Below, piece by piece: positions 9,140 through 19,120 of a stretch of 64,000 nucleotides of DNA. Positions within the stretch are counted from its first letter, which is position 1. Every line of letters begins with the position of its first letter. The stretch is taken from assembly GCF_030680935.1 (NCBI RefSeq), contig NZ_JAUXUP010000030.1, positions 62,001 to 126,000 of the forward strand, given 5' to 3'. The position numbers and the translations under genes are program-made. This DNA is from Polaromonas sp. Its GTDB lineage: Bacteria > Pseudomonadota > Gammaproteobacteria > Burkholderiales > Burkholderiaceae_C. The notes beneath the pieces were generated by a model. It was not told the DNA's origin. It made no database searches and worked only from the letters and a program-made list of their open reading frames with translations.

Positions 9140-9892
9140 ATGAGTCTCCGCGTTCGTGCTTCAGGACTGCATTTTCTTATAAGCGCCAGCATTGCACTGC
9201 TGGCGAGCTTGCTGGTTTTTCTGGTTTGGTATCCATCGCCGTACGCCACGTTTTCCGGAGGCCTGGCTTTGTTCGCCATGCTGGTGGGCATTGACGTTGT
9301 GTTGGGCCCGGTTTTAACCGCACTGGTGGCCAGCCCTGACAAACCGGGTGCCGAGCTGCGGCGCGACATTGGCTTGATTGCGCTGGTGCAACTGTTGGCT
9401 TTCGGCTACGGCATGTACACCATCGCCATGGCCCGCCCCGTGCACCTGGTGTTTGAAGTTGATCGGCTCCAGGTGGTGACAGCCGCCGATATAGAGACCT
9501 CGCAACTGGACAAAGCGCTTCCGGAATATCGTCAACTGCCCTGGACCGGACCGACTTTGCTTGCCGCGCGTAAACCCGTCAATCAGGAAGAGATGTTGCG
9601 CGGCCTCGATTTGGGAATACAAGGGCTCGATATCTCCATGCAACCCGAGCGCTGGGTCAGTTACGCCTCTTTTGCTGAAGCGGTTTTTACCAAGGCACGT
9701 CCCGTCAAACTGCTGCTTGAAAAATACCCTGAGCTGGCTGGGCAGGTCCAGGCCGCAGCCGCTGGCGATGGGGTGGCGTCAGAAAGTCTGCGCTTCCTGC
9801 CAATGACTTCGCGCCATGCCAGTGGCGTGGCGCTGCTAGCCGCCCCCGGGGCTCGCATCGTTGCGTACCTGCCGGTAGAGGGTTTCTTTTAA
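9140..9892 (+). CDS. TfpX/TfpZ-family type IV pilin accessory protein
   Basis: Inner-membrane protein of 250 residues with about three N-terminal transmembrane helices. It matches the pilin accessory proteins TfpX/TfpZ, which are encoded next to pilA in pseudomonads and assist assembly of their cognate pilin. Visible are FLISASIALLASLLVFLVWYP, the VGIDVVLGPVLTALV segment and the DIGLIALVQLLAFGYGMYT helix, then a periplasmic C-terminal domain beginning near ARPVHLVFEVDR. A G-rich ribosome site precedes the ATG. The location between pilA and the oligosaccharyltransferase gene supports the call. Confidence 0.85.
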   Translation: MSLRVRASGLHFLISASIALLASLLVFLVWYPSPYATFSGGLALFAMLVGIDVVLGPVLTALVASPDKPGAELRRDIGLIALVQLLAFGYGMYTIAMARPVHLVFEVDRLQVVTAADIETSQLDKALPEYRQLPWTGPTLLAARKPVNQEEMLRGLDLGIQGLDISMQPERWVSYASFAEAVFTKARPVKLLLEKYPELAGQVQAAAAGDGVASESLRFLPMTSRHASGVALLAAPGARIVAYLPVEGFF

Positions 9893-9921
9893 CTGGGTAT
9901 CACCCAGCGCGTCCCCGTCCA

Positions 9922-11460
9922 GTGTCTGTACTTTTTACTCCAGCGCGGTTCACCGCTGCTTTTGCACTCCTGGCGCTGCCTTGGCTGAATCCGTTTGCGC
10001 CCGGCCCCTCACCCGCCGTTGTGCCCTGGCTGGTCGCGCTGGCCGCGAGTGCGGGCCTGATCCTGACGGGATCGCTGCGCCCGGCATCGGGCGAAGCGAC
10101 CAGCGGCGCATTTCCTGTGGGGCGCTGGGCCGCCCCCGCGGCTTGGGCCTGGGTGTTTGCCGGCGCAGCCAGCAGCGTCATTGGCCTGTTGCAATATTTC
10201 GGGGCAGCTGGCGGTCTCGAACCGGGGGTCAGCCAGACTTTGCCGGGTGAGGCCTTTGCCAATTTGCGCCAGCGTAATCATTTCGCCAGTCTGACCAACA
10301 TCGCGTTGGTCGCCCTGGTGTGGCTAGGGGCAAGCGGCCGCCTCGCCGGGCGACCACCGGGTGTGGTGTGGGCTGTGGCCGGCCTGTTGGCGATCGGGAA
10401 CGCCGCATCGTCTTCGCGGACCGGATTGCTGCAGTTGCTTGGTCTGTGTGTGTTGTTCTGGGTTTGGGGTGGGTGGCGCCAACAAGCCGTACGCGGTGTG
10501 TTGCTGGCTGCCATTCTGGCGTACGCTGTAGCTGCCCCTGGACTCCCTTGGCTGGCTGGCTTTGACCTGTGGGGCCACGGCATGGCCGCCCGCATGCGTG
10601 CCGGGGACGATATCTGTTCCAGCAGGTTGACCCTCTGGTCCAATGTGTTGCAACTGATCAGTGAAAAGCCCTGGCTGGGGTGGGGCTGGGGTGAGCTCGA
10701 TTACGCGCACTACATGACGCTTTATCCAGGCGACCGGTTTTGCGACATTCTGGACAACGCGCACAACCTGCCTTTGCACCTTGCGGTCGAGCTGGGTATT
10801 CCATTGGCGGCGCTGGTGGGTGCTGTTTTTGTGTGGCTGCTCGTGCATACGCAGCCCTGGCGCGAAACCGATCCGGCGCGCCAGATGGCGTGGGGCGTGC
10901 TGGCGGTCATTTTGCTGCACAGCATGCTGGAGTACCCGCTGTCGTACGGGCCGTTCCAGATGGCGGCCGGGGTTTGCCTGCTGCTGTTGTGGCGCCCGTC
11001 GCTGGAGAGCGCAGCCGGACCCACAGTCCGATCTCTCCTGGCCCGCTCGGCCCGGGCCGGCCTCGCTGCTGCACTTTTAGTGGGCGCGGGTTACGCTGCG
11101 TTTGACTACCACCGCGTCAGCCAGATTTACCTGGCCCCGGCTGCCCGCTCGGCAACTTACCGCGAGGACACCCTGAATAAAATTCGCGGGTCCTGGCTTT
11201 TTCGAAACCAGGTGCGTTTTGCCGAGTTAAGCACGATCCCCCTGACCGGTGACAACGCGCAGTGGACCTACGCTACCGCTGCGCTGCTGCTGCATTATTC
11301 GCCAGAGCCCCGCGTGATCGAAAAAATGATTGAAAGTGCGGTGATGCTGGGTCGCGACGATGAAGCCTTGCAACACCTCCTGCGTTACCGCGCAGCCTTT
11401 CCGAAGGAGCATGAGAAGTGGCGCAGCGCCACTGGCCTGGGGCCGCTACAGCCTAGGTGA
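9922..11460 (+). CDS. PglL/PilO-type O-oligosaccharyltransferase
   Basis: Polytopic membrane protein of 512 residues with a Wzy_C-type core. It would transfer a lipid-linked glycan to Ser/Thr of periplasmic proteins, most obviously the adjacent pilin. About ten hydrophobic helices are visible. LRQRNHFASLTNIALVAL resembles the PglL_A signature, and the large periplasmic loop contains WLGWGWGELDYAHY and NAHNLPLHLAVELGIP, with the His expected in the active loop. A C-terminal soluble region follows (about 400-512). The start is GTG at 9922, with a weak ribosome site. A WaaL O-antigen ligase is the alternative, but context and the PglL_A-like stretch favour protein glycosylation. Confidence 0.83.
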   Translation: MSVLFTPARFTAAFALLALPWLNPFAPGPSPAVVPWLVALAASAGLILTGSLRPASGEATSGAFPVGRWAAPAAWAWVFAGAASSVIGLLQYFGAAGGLEPGVSQTLPGEAFANLRQRNHFASLTNIALVALVWLGASGRLAGRPPGVVWAVAGLLAIGNAASSSRTGLLQLLGLCVLFWVWGGWRQQAVRGVLLAAILAYAVAAPGLPWLAGFDLWGHGMAARMRAGDDICSSRLTLWSNVLQLISEKPWLGWGWGELDYAHYMTLYPGDRFCDILDNAHNLPLHLAVELGIPLAALVGAVFVWLLVHTQPWRETDPARQMAWGVLAVILLHSMLEYPLSYGPFQMAAGVCLLLLWRPSLESAAGPTVRSLLARSARAGLAAALLVGAGYAAFDYHRVSQIYLAPAARSATYREDTLNKIRGSWLFRNQVRFAELSTIPLTGDNAQWTYATAALLLHYSPEPRVIEKMIESAVMLGRDDEALQHLLRYRAAFPKEHEKWRSATGLGPLQPR

Positions 11461-11476
11461 AAGCCATGGAGCCGCT

Positions 11477-11965
11477 TCAGTCCGCGACGCGGTAGCTGCC
11501 CGACTTGCCGCCATGCTTTTCCAGCAATTTCACGTCGGTAATCGTCATGCCGCGGTCGGCAGCCTTGCACATGTCATAGATCGTCAGCAATGCGACCTGG
11601 ACAGCGGTGAGGGCTTCCATCTCGACGCCGGTCGGGCCTACGGTTTCGACGGTCGCCTGGCAAACAATGCTTGTGTCTGTTGCTTCGGATTTGAACTCAA
11701 TTGCCACACGCGTCAGTGCCAGTGGGTGGCACAAAGGAATCAGGTCGCTGGTCCTTTTGGCGGCCATGATGCCCGCAATCCGGGCGATACCCAGCACGTC
11801 GCCTTTTTTTGCGCTGCCTGCCAGGATGATGGCCAGGGTGGCCGGGTGCATGGTGATGCGGCCCTGCGCAAGGGCCACGCGGTGGGTAGCGGGTTTGGCC
11901 GCCACATCCACCATATGCGCTTGCCCCTGTGCGTCAAAATGCGTCAGTGGTGAGGTCATGGTCAT
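11477..11965 (-). CDS. moaC: Cyclic pyranopterin monophosphate synthase MoaC
   Basis: Molybdenum cofactor biosynthesis enzyme of 162 residues. It converts the GTP-derived cyclic nucleotide made by MoaA into cyclic pyranopterin monophosphate. Characteristic blocks are HMVDV near the N-terminus, [28 protein letters not shown] and [23 protein letters not shown] with catalytic Asp/Lys residues, then the GKSG C-terminal motif. The length is normal. It converges with the oligosaccharyltransferase gene, and no other moa gene is nearby. Confidence 0.97.
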   Translation of the reverse strand: MTMTSPLTHFDAQGQAHMVDVAAKPATHRVALAQGRITMHPATLAIILAGSAKKGDVLGIARIAGIMAAKRTSDLIPLCHPLALTRVAIEFKSEATDTSIVCQATVETVGPTGVEMEALTAVQVALLTIYDMCKAADRGMTITDVKLLEKHGGKSGSYRVAD

Positions 11966-12081
11966 TCTGTTACGAAACCTTTACGAGCATCCCTCATCAT
12001 AAGAGTATGTCCGGGACTGCTGCGGCGTCTTAAAGCGCGCCGGGCTTTCCATTTCATCTTTGCAGCGCCGAGGGTCTTCGT

Positions 12082-13707
12082 TTGCTTTCATCGATCTTCC
12101 CCAAAAGTTTTCAGCAAAAAAGCCGGTTGACCCATACCCGCGTTGCGCTGGCAGCTATTATTTTTGTAGCGTTTTGCGCTTCATCCACGGCACAGGCGCC
12201 GGCCCGTTCCGGACCTGCCCTGCCTACGCTGGGGGACACCTCCGAGTTGTCCGTCAGTGCAGAAAGGCGGCTGGGCGACCGCATCGCGGCCAGCATTTAC
12301 CGCGACCCGGACTATCTGGACGATCCGGTGCTGGGCGACTACCTGCAGGGCATCTGGTTGCCGCTGATGGCGGCGGCGCGCGCCCGGGGGGAGCTTGCAC
12401 CCGAGCTGGAGCAGCGTTTTGCCTGGGAGGTCATGCAGATCCGTGATCGCAGCATCAACGCCTTTGCCTTGCCCGGCGGTTACCTGGGCGTACACATGGG
12501 GTTGATGGCGGTGGTGAGCTCGCGCGATGAGCTGGCTTCGGTGCTGGCGCATGAGCTCAGCCATGTCACGCAGCGCCACATCTCGCGCCTGATGACCAAG
12601 CAGAGCGATCAGATGCCGTGGGTCATCGCCGCCATGGTGCTGGGCGTGCTGGCCGCCAGCAAAAGCCCCGACGCTGCCAACGCGGCCATTGTGGGCGGGC
12701 AGGCGGCGGCGATGCAAAACCAGCTCAATTTTTCGCGCGACATGGAGCGCGAGGCCGATCGCATCGGTTTTGCCATCATGCTGGACGCCGGTTTTGAAAA
12801 ACAGGGTTTTGCCGGCATGTTTGACAAGTTGCAGCAGGCGGCGCGGCTCAATGACAACGGTGCTTTTCCTTACCTGCGCAGCCACCCCTTGACCACCGAG
12901 CGCATCGCCGAAGTCAAGGGCCGGCTGCAACTGGAAGCGCCCGGTCCCGCCTTGCCCCCCGCCACTGCCCCGGATGCAAGCGGCGAGCGGGTGCTGCATG
13001 CCTGGATGGCCGCGCGTGCCCGCGTGTTGGGTGACCCCGGCGTGGACGGTCTGCGCCCGCTGCTGGCTGAGGCCCAGCGCGTGCCAGTGACGGCCGGGGC
13101 CTCTGGCGCCTGGACGCCCAGGGATGCCGGCGCCTTGTACGGCGGTGCGCTGGCGGCCAGCCGGCTGCGCGACCATGCGCAGGCTCGCAGCCTGGCGGCC
13201 CGATTGACTGTGGCTGCCGCCACCCGCCAGCAGGCCGAACTTGCGGATACGGCGCAAGCGCTGGCGCTGGAGATTGAACTGGCGGCCGGCAACAGCACCG
13301 ATTTGCCCCGGCTGAAAAACACCCGCGCGCGCGCTGCGCTGCTGCTGCAGGCCAGGGCCGATCTGGCGGCGGGACGGGCTGAGGAGGCATCCAGCCCCTT
13401 GCAGGGCTGGGTCAGCAACCATCCCAGGGATGCCCTGGCCTGGCAATTGCTGGCGCAAGCGTATGGCAAGCAGGGGCAGACTTTGCGCGCCATCAGGGCC
13501 GATGCCGAAAGCCGCGTGGCCCAGCTCGATTACCCTGCGGCGCGCGACCGCTTCAAGGCCGCGCAGGATTTCATGCGCAGCAACCGCGCCAGTGGCGCCG
13601 CAGCCAGCAACTACATTGACGGCTCCATCATCGACACTCGTGCCCGGGAGATCGACCAGCTACTTCGGGAGCAGGCGCTCCAGGAGAAACTCGATCGCAA
13701 GCTGTAG
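12082..13707 (+). CDS. Periplasmic M48 metalloprotease (BepA-like)
   Basis: Zinc protease of 541 residues. A TTG start gives a signal peptide ending ...FCASSTAQA. The M48 domain (about 60-290) has HEXXH in VLAHELSHVTQRH and the third ligand in MEREADRIGF. It also carries the NAFALPGGYLGVHMGLM sequence typical of the BepA/YfgC group. The C-terminal half (about 310-520) is Ala/Arg-rich helical and probably TPR-like, as in BepA, which controls quality of outer-membrane proteins at the BAM complex. The last 48 bases overlap the convergent membrane protein gene. Confidence 0.9.
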   Translation: MLSSIFPKSFQQKSRLTHTRVALAAIIFVAFCASSTAQAPARSGPALPTLGDTSELSVSAERRLGDRIAASIYRDPDYLDDPVLGDYLQGIWLPLMAAARARGELAPELEQRFAWEVMQIRDRSINAFALPGGYLGVHMGLMAVVSSRDELASVLAHELSHVTQRHISRLMTKQSDQMPWVIAAMVLGVLAASKSPDAANAAIVGGQAAAMQNQLNFSRDMEREADRIGFAIMLDAGFEKQGFAGMFDKLQQAARLNDNGAFPYLRSHPLTTERIAEVKGRLQLEAPGPALPPATAPDASGERVLHAWMAARARVLGDPGVDGLRPLLAEAQRVPVTAGASGAWTPRDAGALYGGALAASRLRDHAQARSLAARLTVAAATRQQAELADTAQALALEIELAAGNSTDLPRLKNTRARAALLLQARADLAAGRAEEASSPLQGWVSNHPRDALAWQLLAQAYGKQGQTLRAIRADAESRVAQLDYPAARDRFKAAQDFMRSNRASGAAASNYIDGSIIDTRAREIDQLLREQALQEKLDRKL

Positions 13708-14010
13708 CACCGAGTAAATCAGCGAACCAATCAGCGCGGCCACAAAGCCTGTGACGTGCAAGCCGCTGAGCAGGCTGGCCGCCGCCCAGAACATCAGGGC
13801 GTTGATGACAAACAGAAACAGCCCGAGCGTGACCAGGGTCACCGGCAAGGTCAGCAGCACCAGCACCGGCCGCACCACCGCGTTCAAGGCGCCCAGCACC
13901 GCTGCCGCAATCAGGGCAGACGTGAAGCTGGTCACCGTGACGCCGGTGTACAAATAAGCCACCGCCAGCAGGGCGGCCGCACTGAGAAGCCATTTGAGTA
14001 TGAGTTTCAT
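13660..14010 (-). CDS. Phage-holin-IV-superfamily (YvlD-like) membrane protein
   Basis: Small inner-membrane protein of 116 residues, starting at MKLILKWLL. Upstream in-frame codons give an unlikely hydrophilic lead. Four hydrophobic helices are visible, with the conserved ALNAVVRPVLVLLTLPVTLVTLG block and LFLFVINALMFWAAA, as in the YvlD/DUF360 family. The 'holin' label is a family name; nothing here suggests a phage. Its 3' end overlaps the M48 protease gene on the other strand by 48 bases. Function unknown. Confidence 0.82.
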   Translation of the reverse strand: MKLILKWLLSAAALLAVAYLYTGVTVTSFTSALIAAAVLGALNAVVRPVLVLLTLPVTLVTLGLFLFVINALMFWAAASLLSGLHVTGFVAALIGSLIYSVLQLAIEFLLERLLPK

Positions 14011-14150
14011 GGCCTGAAGAATAGCACCGCCCGGCGTTGCCGGGCCAACAGCTGCTTCGCCGATAATTGCACGTGCCGGCCCCTCCTTGTCGGTCGAGCC
14101 GGCAGGCATTGCTGGCAGGTGACCGCATCCTTTGTCCTACTCATTACCCC

Positions 14151-14582
14151 ATGCCTGGCATCCACATCACCGATATCGAAGCAGCCATCAACTATTGGCG
14201 CGAGAAAAAACCGTCGCCGGACGGCGTCACCCTGGCCCCCGAACTGCGCGCACTGGCCGAGGTCTATGCCCTGCTGGTTTTCTACCACGAGGAAGAGGCC
14301 GACGAGGCCGGTTTTCCACCCAAGGCCCTGGCCGCGTGGCGCACCTGGTACGACACAACAGCAGACACACCCTGCATCGCCATATGCTCGACCAGCCAGG
14401 GCGACGAGCTGTGCAAGGGCTGTGGCCGCAGCTTTGAAGAGGTGCAGCGGTGGCCCGAGATGAGCCCGGTCGAAAAACGCGCGACCTGGCGGCGCATCAC
14501 CCAGGAGGCGACGGCCTGGCGCTTTGGCCGTTATGCCGACCGGGCGCTGGAAAACCGGGATGCTCCGCCGGAAGTAGCCTGA
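14151..14582 (+). CDS. DUF3717/DUF1289 cysteine-cluster protein
   Basis: Protein of 143 residues, started at ATG 14151 because MPGIHITDIEAAINYW is the DUF3717 N-terminus. The first half (about 1-60) is that helical domain. The second half is DUF1289, with cysteines in CIAICSTSQGDELCKGCGRSFEEV followed by W, MS and the WRRI helix. The C-x3-C and C-x2-C spacing suggests a metal site (zinc or Fe-S). No biochemical function is established, and the two-domain arrangement is seen in Burkholderiales. It diverges from the YvlD-like gene. Confidence 0.75.
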   Translation: MPGIHITDIEAAINYWREKKPSPDGVTLAPELRALAEVYALLVFYHEEEADEAGFPPKALAAWRTWYDTTADTPCIAICSTSQGDELCKGCGRSFEEVQRWPEMSPVEKRATWRRITQEATAWRFGRYADRALENRDAPPEVA

Positions 14583-14606
14583 ACCCGGTGGCGCCCGAAA
14601 CATCAT

Positions 14607-14666
14607 GCCTTTTAGACCTCTGGCCCATGTCTGATATGCGCAGGCAGCTATCAATTCAGGAGTAAA
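14607..14666 (-). repeat. Dispersed repeat copy A
   Basis: Reverse-strand copy of the window's short dispersed repeat. Read on the minus strand it has ATAGCTGCCTGCGC, ten bases, then TGGGCC, and ends in AAAGGC. The left arm of the hairpin is decayed. It fills the space between the DUF1289 and DUF2007 genes. Confidence 0.7.
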
Positions 14667-14674
14667 CTGGTTTT

Positions 14675-16494
<1,820 letters not shown>

Positions 16495-16570
16495 CTACAG
16501 CCTGTCCGATTTGCAAGCGGCGATTCCCAAGTCCGCCAGGCTCCCAGGGCTCACGATAAAAGAAACAGCT

Positions 16571-17197
16571 ATGAAACTCATTGGATCCAACGGCAGCCCA
16601 TACGTGCGCAAGGTGCGCGTCGTCATGGCGGAAAAAAAACTCGACTACCAGTTCGTCATTGAAGACGTCTGGGCTGCCGGCACCGCCATGGCCGAATCCA
16701 ATCCGCTCGGCAAAGTGCCTTGCCTGGTCATGGAGGGCCCCAATGGGTCGGAAGAAGCCGTTTTTGACTCGCGTGTCATTGTGGAATACCTCGACACCCT
16801 GTCGCCCGTGGGCAAACTGATCCCGGTGCAGGGTCGTGAGCGCGCCGAAGTAAAAACCTGGGAGGCGCTGGCCGATGGCCTCATGGATGCGGCCATTCTG
16901 GCGCGGCTCGAAGCGACCTGGTCCGGCCGCACCGACAAGCAGCGCAGCCAAGCCTGGATTGACCGCCAGATGAAAAAAATAAACGACACCGTGCAGGCCA
17001 TGAGCACCGGGCTGGGCGACAAGCCTTTTTGCAGCGGCATTCACCTGAGCCTGTCGGATGTTGCGACGGGCTGCGCGCTGGGTTACCTGGATTTTCGTTT
17101 TGCGCAGATTGACTGGCGCACACCGCACCCCAATCTGGCGCGCCTGTATGAAAAGCTGATGCAGCGGCCCAGCTTCGTGGATACCGTGCCTTCCTGA
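16571..17197 (+). CDS. Glutathione S-transferase family protein
   Basis: GST of 208 residues. ATG 16571 was chosen because MKLIGSNGSPYVRKVRVVMAEK is the usual start of the thioredoxin-fold domain (about 1-80), with Ser9/Pro10 in the catalytic loop and ESNPLGKVPCLV carrying the cis-Pro. AVFDSRVIVEYLD supplies the glutathione gamma-Glu site. The all-helical C-terminal domain follows (about 90-205; HLSLSDVATGCALGYLDFR). Resembles the YibF/stringent-starvation-like GST group. The substrate is unknown. Confidence 0.9.
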   Translation: MKLIGSNGSPYVRKVRVVMAEKKLDYQFVIEDVWAAGTAMAESNPLGKVPCLVMEGPNGSEEAVFDSRVIVEYLDTLSPVGKLIPVQGRERAEVKTWEALADGLMDAAILARLEATWSGRTDKQRSQAWIDRQMKKINDTVQAMSTGLGDKPFCSGIHLSLSDVATGCALGYLDFRFAQIDWRTPHPNLARLYEKLMQRPSFVDTVPS

Positions 17198-17247
17198 GAT
17201 TCTTGAGGGTAAAATGGCCTGCAACCCTTGTCGGGCAGGTGCAAACA

Positions 17248-17275
17248 GCTATTAAAAAAGTAGCAAACCGTGCGC
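17248..17275 (+). repeat. Dispersed repeat, left half only (copy C)
   Basis: GCTAT, seven A/T-rich bases, GTAGC, then a degenerate TGCGC: only the hairpin half of the dispersed repeat. The GGGCT half is missing, and the sequence abuts the stop codon of the NTF2-like gene. Confidence 0.4.
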
Positions 17276-17276
17276 C

Positions 17277-17717
17277 TTATCCGGCCACCCTGCGCTTGAG
17301 CCAGCGCATCAGGCTGCCCAGCAAAGGCAGTTTTTCATACAACTCTTCAGCCGCGTCCCAGTAGTCACGGTGGTACACCACCTGACCGGCGGCATTGAAC
17401 CTCAGGTGTGATGTGCCGCGAATCGTCTGTAGCGCAGCATTGCGGCGGCCCCTGAAGTAAAACTCAAAGTCCCAGGTCAGAAAGCACTGCTGACCCTCAA
17501 CGATGCGCTCGGTCACCACAAAGCGCGGCCGGTCCAGCGCCACGTACATGTGGCTGAAGATGTGTTGCACCGCCGCCAGGCCCTGCACCTCGTTGAACGG
17601 ATCCTTGAACCAGACCTGCGGCGCGTACAGTTCGCCCATGCGCGCCACGCGGGCGGGGTTCAGGGTTTCAAAATACTGCACCAGCCGATCAATCGTTTGC
17701 TCCATGGGGCTGCTCAC
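17277..17717 (-). CDS. NTF2-like (SnoaL-fold) protein
   Basis: Cytosolic alpha+beta barrel protein of 146 residues with the nuclear-transport-factor-2 fold. Recognisable stretches are RLVQYFETLNPARVARMGELYAPQVWFKDPFNEVQG, the central beta strands WDFEFYFRGR and HLRFNAAGQVVYHRDYWDAAEELYEKLPLLG. The GTG start overlaps the SDR stop (GTGA), so it is the last gene of the leftward lipid/oxidative-stress operon. The same NTF2-like/SDR/DUF3833/MFS/Cfa set is known from singlet-oxygen-induced operons. No catalytic role is established. Confidence 0.85.
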   Translation of the reverse strand: MSSPMEQTIDRLVQYFETLNPARVARMGELYAPQVWFKDPFNEVQGLAAVQHIFSHMYVALDRPRFVVTERIVEGQQCFLTWDFEFYFRGRRNAALQTIRGTSHLRFNAAGQVVYHRDYWDAAEELYEKLPLLGSLMRWLKRRVAG

Positions 17718-18484
17718 AGTCCGGTGAATTTGCGGATGGCCGGAAAATACAGCGCATAGGGCAGTACGCGCAGGGTTTTCATCCAGCGGGTGAAGCGTTT
17801 CGGAAAATGGATTTCAAACTCTCCGTCGGCCCAGCCCGCCAATATTTCTTCTGCCGCCTGCGCAGGGCTGATCAGGGCCGGCATGCTGAACTGGTTCTGT
17901 GCGGTCAGCGGTGTCTCGACAAAACCCGGGTTGACCAGGCTCACACCCACGCCGCTGGCCTGCAGGTCCAGGTACAGGGTTTCAGCCAGGTTGATCAGCG
18001 CTGCCTTGGTCGGCCCGTAGGCCAGGCTTTTTGGCAGGCCCCGGTAACCTGCCACGCTGCCCACCAGGCTGATGTGGCCCGCGCCACGCTGGCGCATGGC
18101 GGGCAGCAGCGCATCCAGCAGGTACAGCGCGCCGGTGTAGTTGACCTGCTGGTGCTTGAGCATCTCGGCCAGGTCAAACTCGGTGGCGCGCATCTCGCGG
18201 TAATAACCAGCGCAATACAGCATCAGGTCGACAGGCCCTTGGGCCAGCACGGTTTGCGCCGCGACCGCCACTGCAGCCGGATCGGCCGCGTCCAGCGGGA
18301 GGGCGACGGCGCCGGTATGACTGTGCACAAAAGCATCCAGCGCGGTGGCATTGCGGGCCGATACCACCACCCTGGCGCCGCGCGTATGCAGCGCATGGGC
18401 GGTGGCCTGGCCGATGCCGCTGGAGGCGCCCACCAGCCAGACGGTTTTTCCGTGCCAGTCACGCAGGGGAGGGTTGTAAGTCAT
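17714..18484 (-). CDS. Short-chain dehydrogenase/reductase
   Basis: Classical SDR of 256 residues. The Rossmann NAD(P) motif GASSGIGQATAHAL lies near residue 18. The active site comprises Ser in HISLVGSVAGYRG and Tyr/Lys in SLAYGPTKAALINLAETLYLDL. VNPGFVETPLTAQNQF follows, and the C-terminal segment RWMKTLRVLPYALYFPAIRKF is hydrophobic and basic and may touch the membrane. It starts 84 bases after DUF3833, with a dispersed repeat in the gap, and overlaps the NTF2-like gene. The likely substrate is a lipid or lipid-derived carbonyl (inferred from context). Confidence 0.93.
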   Translation of the reverse strand: MTYNPPLRDWHGKTVWLVGASSGIGQATAHALHTRGARVVVSARNATALDAFVHSHTGAVALPLDAADPAAVAVAAQTVLAQGPVDLMLYCAGYYREMRATEFDLAEMLKHQQVNYTGALYLLDALLPAMRQRGAGHISLVGSVAGYRGLPKSLAYGPTKAALINLAETLYLDLQASGVGVSLVNPGFVETPLTAQNQFSMPALISPAQAAEEILAGWADGEFEIHFPKRFTRWMKTLRVLPYALYFPAIRKFTGL

Positions 18485-18494
18485 GGTTCAATTT

Positions 18495-18551
18495 GTTATA
18501 AAAATGATAGCTGCTTGCGCATATGCGGTAAGGGCTGCAGGCCAATTTGGC
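18495..18551 (+). repeat. Dispersed repeat copy B
   Basis: GTTAT-N7-ATAGCTGCTTGCGC-N10-AGGGCT-GCA-GGCC...TTGGC, the copy closest to the consensus. It sits in the 84-base gap between the DUF3833 and SDR genes, the only sizeable break in the otherwise overlapping operon. Confidence 0.8.
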
Positions 18552-18568
18552 TTGTGGTTTGCAGTGGA

Positions 18569-19120
18569 TCAAGGTTTGACGAAGGTCAGGGTCACTTCGC
18601 CCAGCCGGATGCCAAACTTGCTCATGACCGCCTTGTTGAGCATGACTTTGTCGTTCATCAGGTACATCCAGTCGTCAAATTGCACCTCCACAATTTTTCC
18701 GTCCACTGGCAACTTCAGGGTGTAGCCCCAGCGAAAGGCGTTGCCATTTTCTTCCCCTGCGGCTTCCCCGAGCACGTCGGCGGCGGTGCCGGTGTAGCGG
18801 CCATCAGGGCTACGTTTAAGTGTCCAGATCCGGCGGTCTGTCGTGCCATCCGAGTAAGTGAACACTTCATCCAGCACGCCGGTCTCCTGCCCCGGCGGGC
18901 CTTGCCAGCTGCAGGTCATGACCACAGTAAAACGCTTGACCACCCGACCGGAACGGTCGGTGAACACACCATAGGCATCGACCGTGCCCTTGAAATACTG
19001 GCGCAGGTCGAGGACCGGTTTTTCAGCCGCGTAGTCGCTGACTTGCGGGCTGGCACAGCCGGCCAGCAGGCCCAGCGCCAACAACAGCGTGGCGCTGCCC
19101 CTGCGAAAAAAATGGTTCAT
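18569..19120 (-). CDS. DUF3833 lipoprotein
   Basis: Lipoprotein of 183 residues. The lipobox LLAGC at about 18-22 predicts signal peptidase II cleavage and membrane anchoring. The mature part matches DUF3833: YFKGTVDAYGVFTDRSGRVVKRFTV, DEVFTYSDGTTDRRIWTL, FRWGYTLKLPVDGKIVEVQFDDWMYLM and the end GEVTLTFVKP. It is probably a lipocalin-like beta barrel. The ATG overlaps the MFS stop (ATGA), and the CFA-operon context suggests a role in lipid handling at the envelope. No activity is known. Confidence 0.88.
   Translation of the reverse strand: MNHFFRRGSATLLLALGLLAGCASPQVSDYAAEKPVLDLRQYFKGTVDAYGVFTDRSGRVVKRFTVVMTCSWQGPPGQETGVLDEVFTYSDGTTDRRIWTLKRSPDGRYTGTAADVLGEAAGEENGNAFRWGYTLKLPVDGKIVEVQFDDWMYLMNDKVMLNKAVMSKFGIRLGEVTLTFVKP

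Noticed and set aside
13660-14010. Phage remnant suggested by the holin superfamily match
   Set aside because: No other phage gene is nearby, and YvlD-like proteins are ordinary chromosomal membrane proteins.
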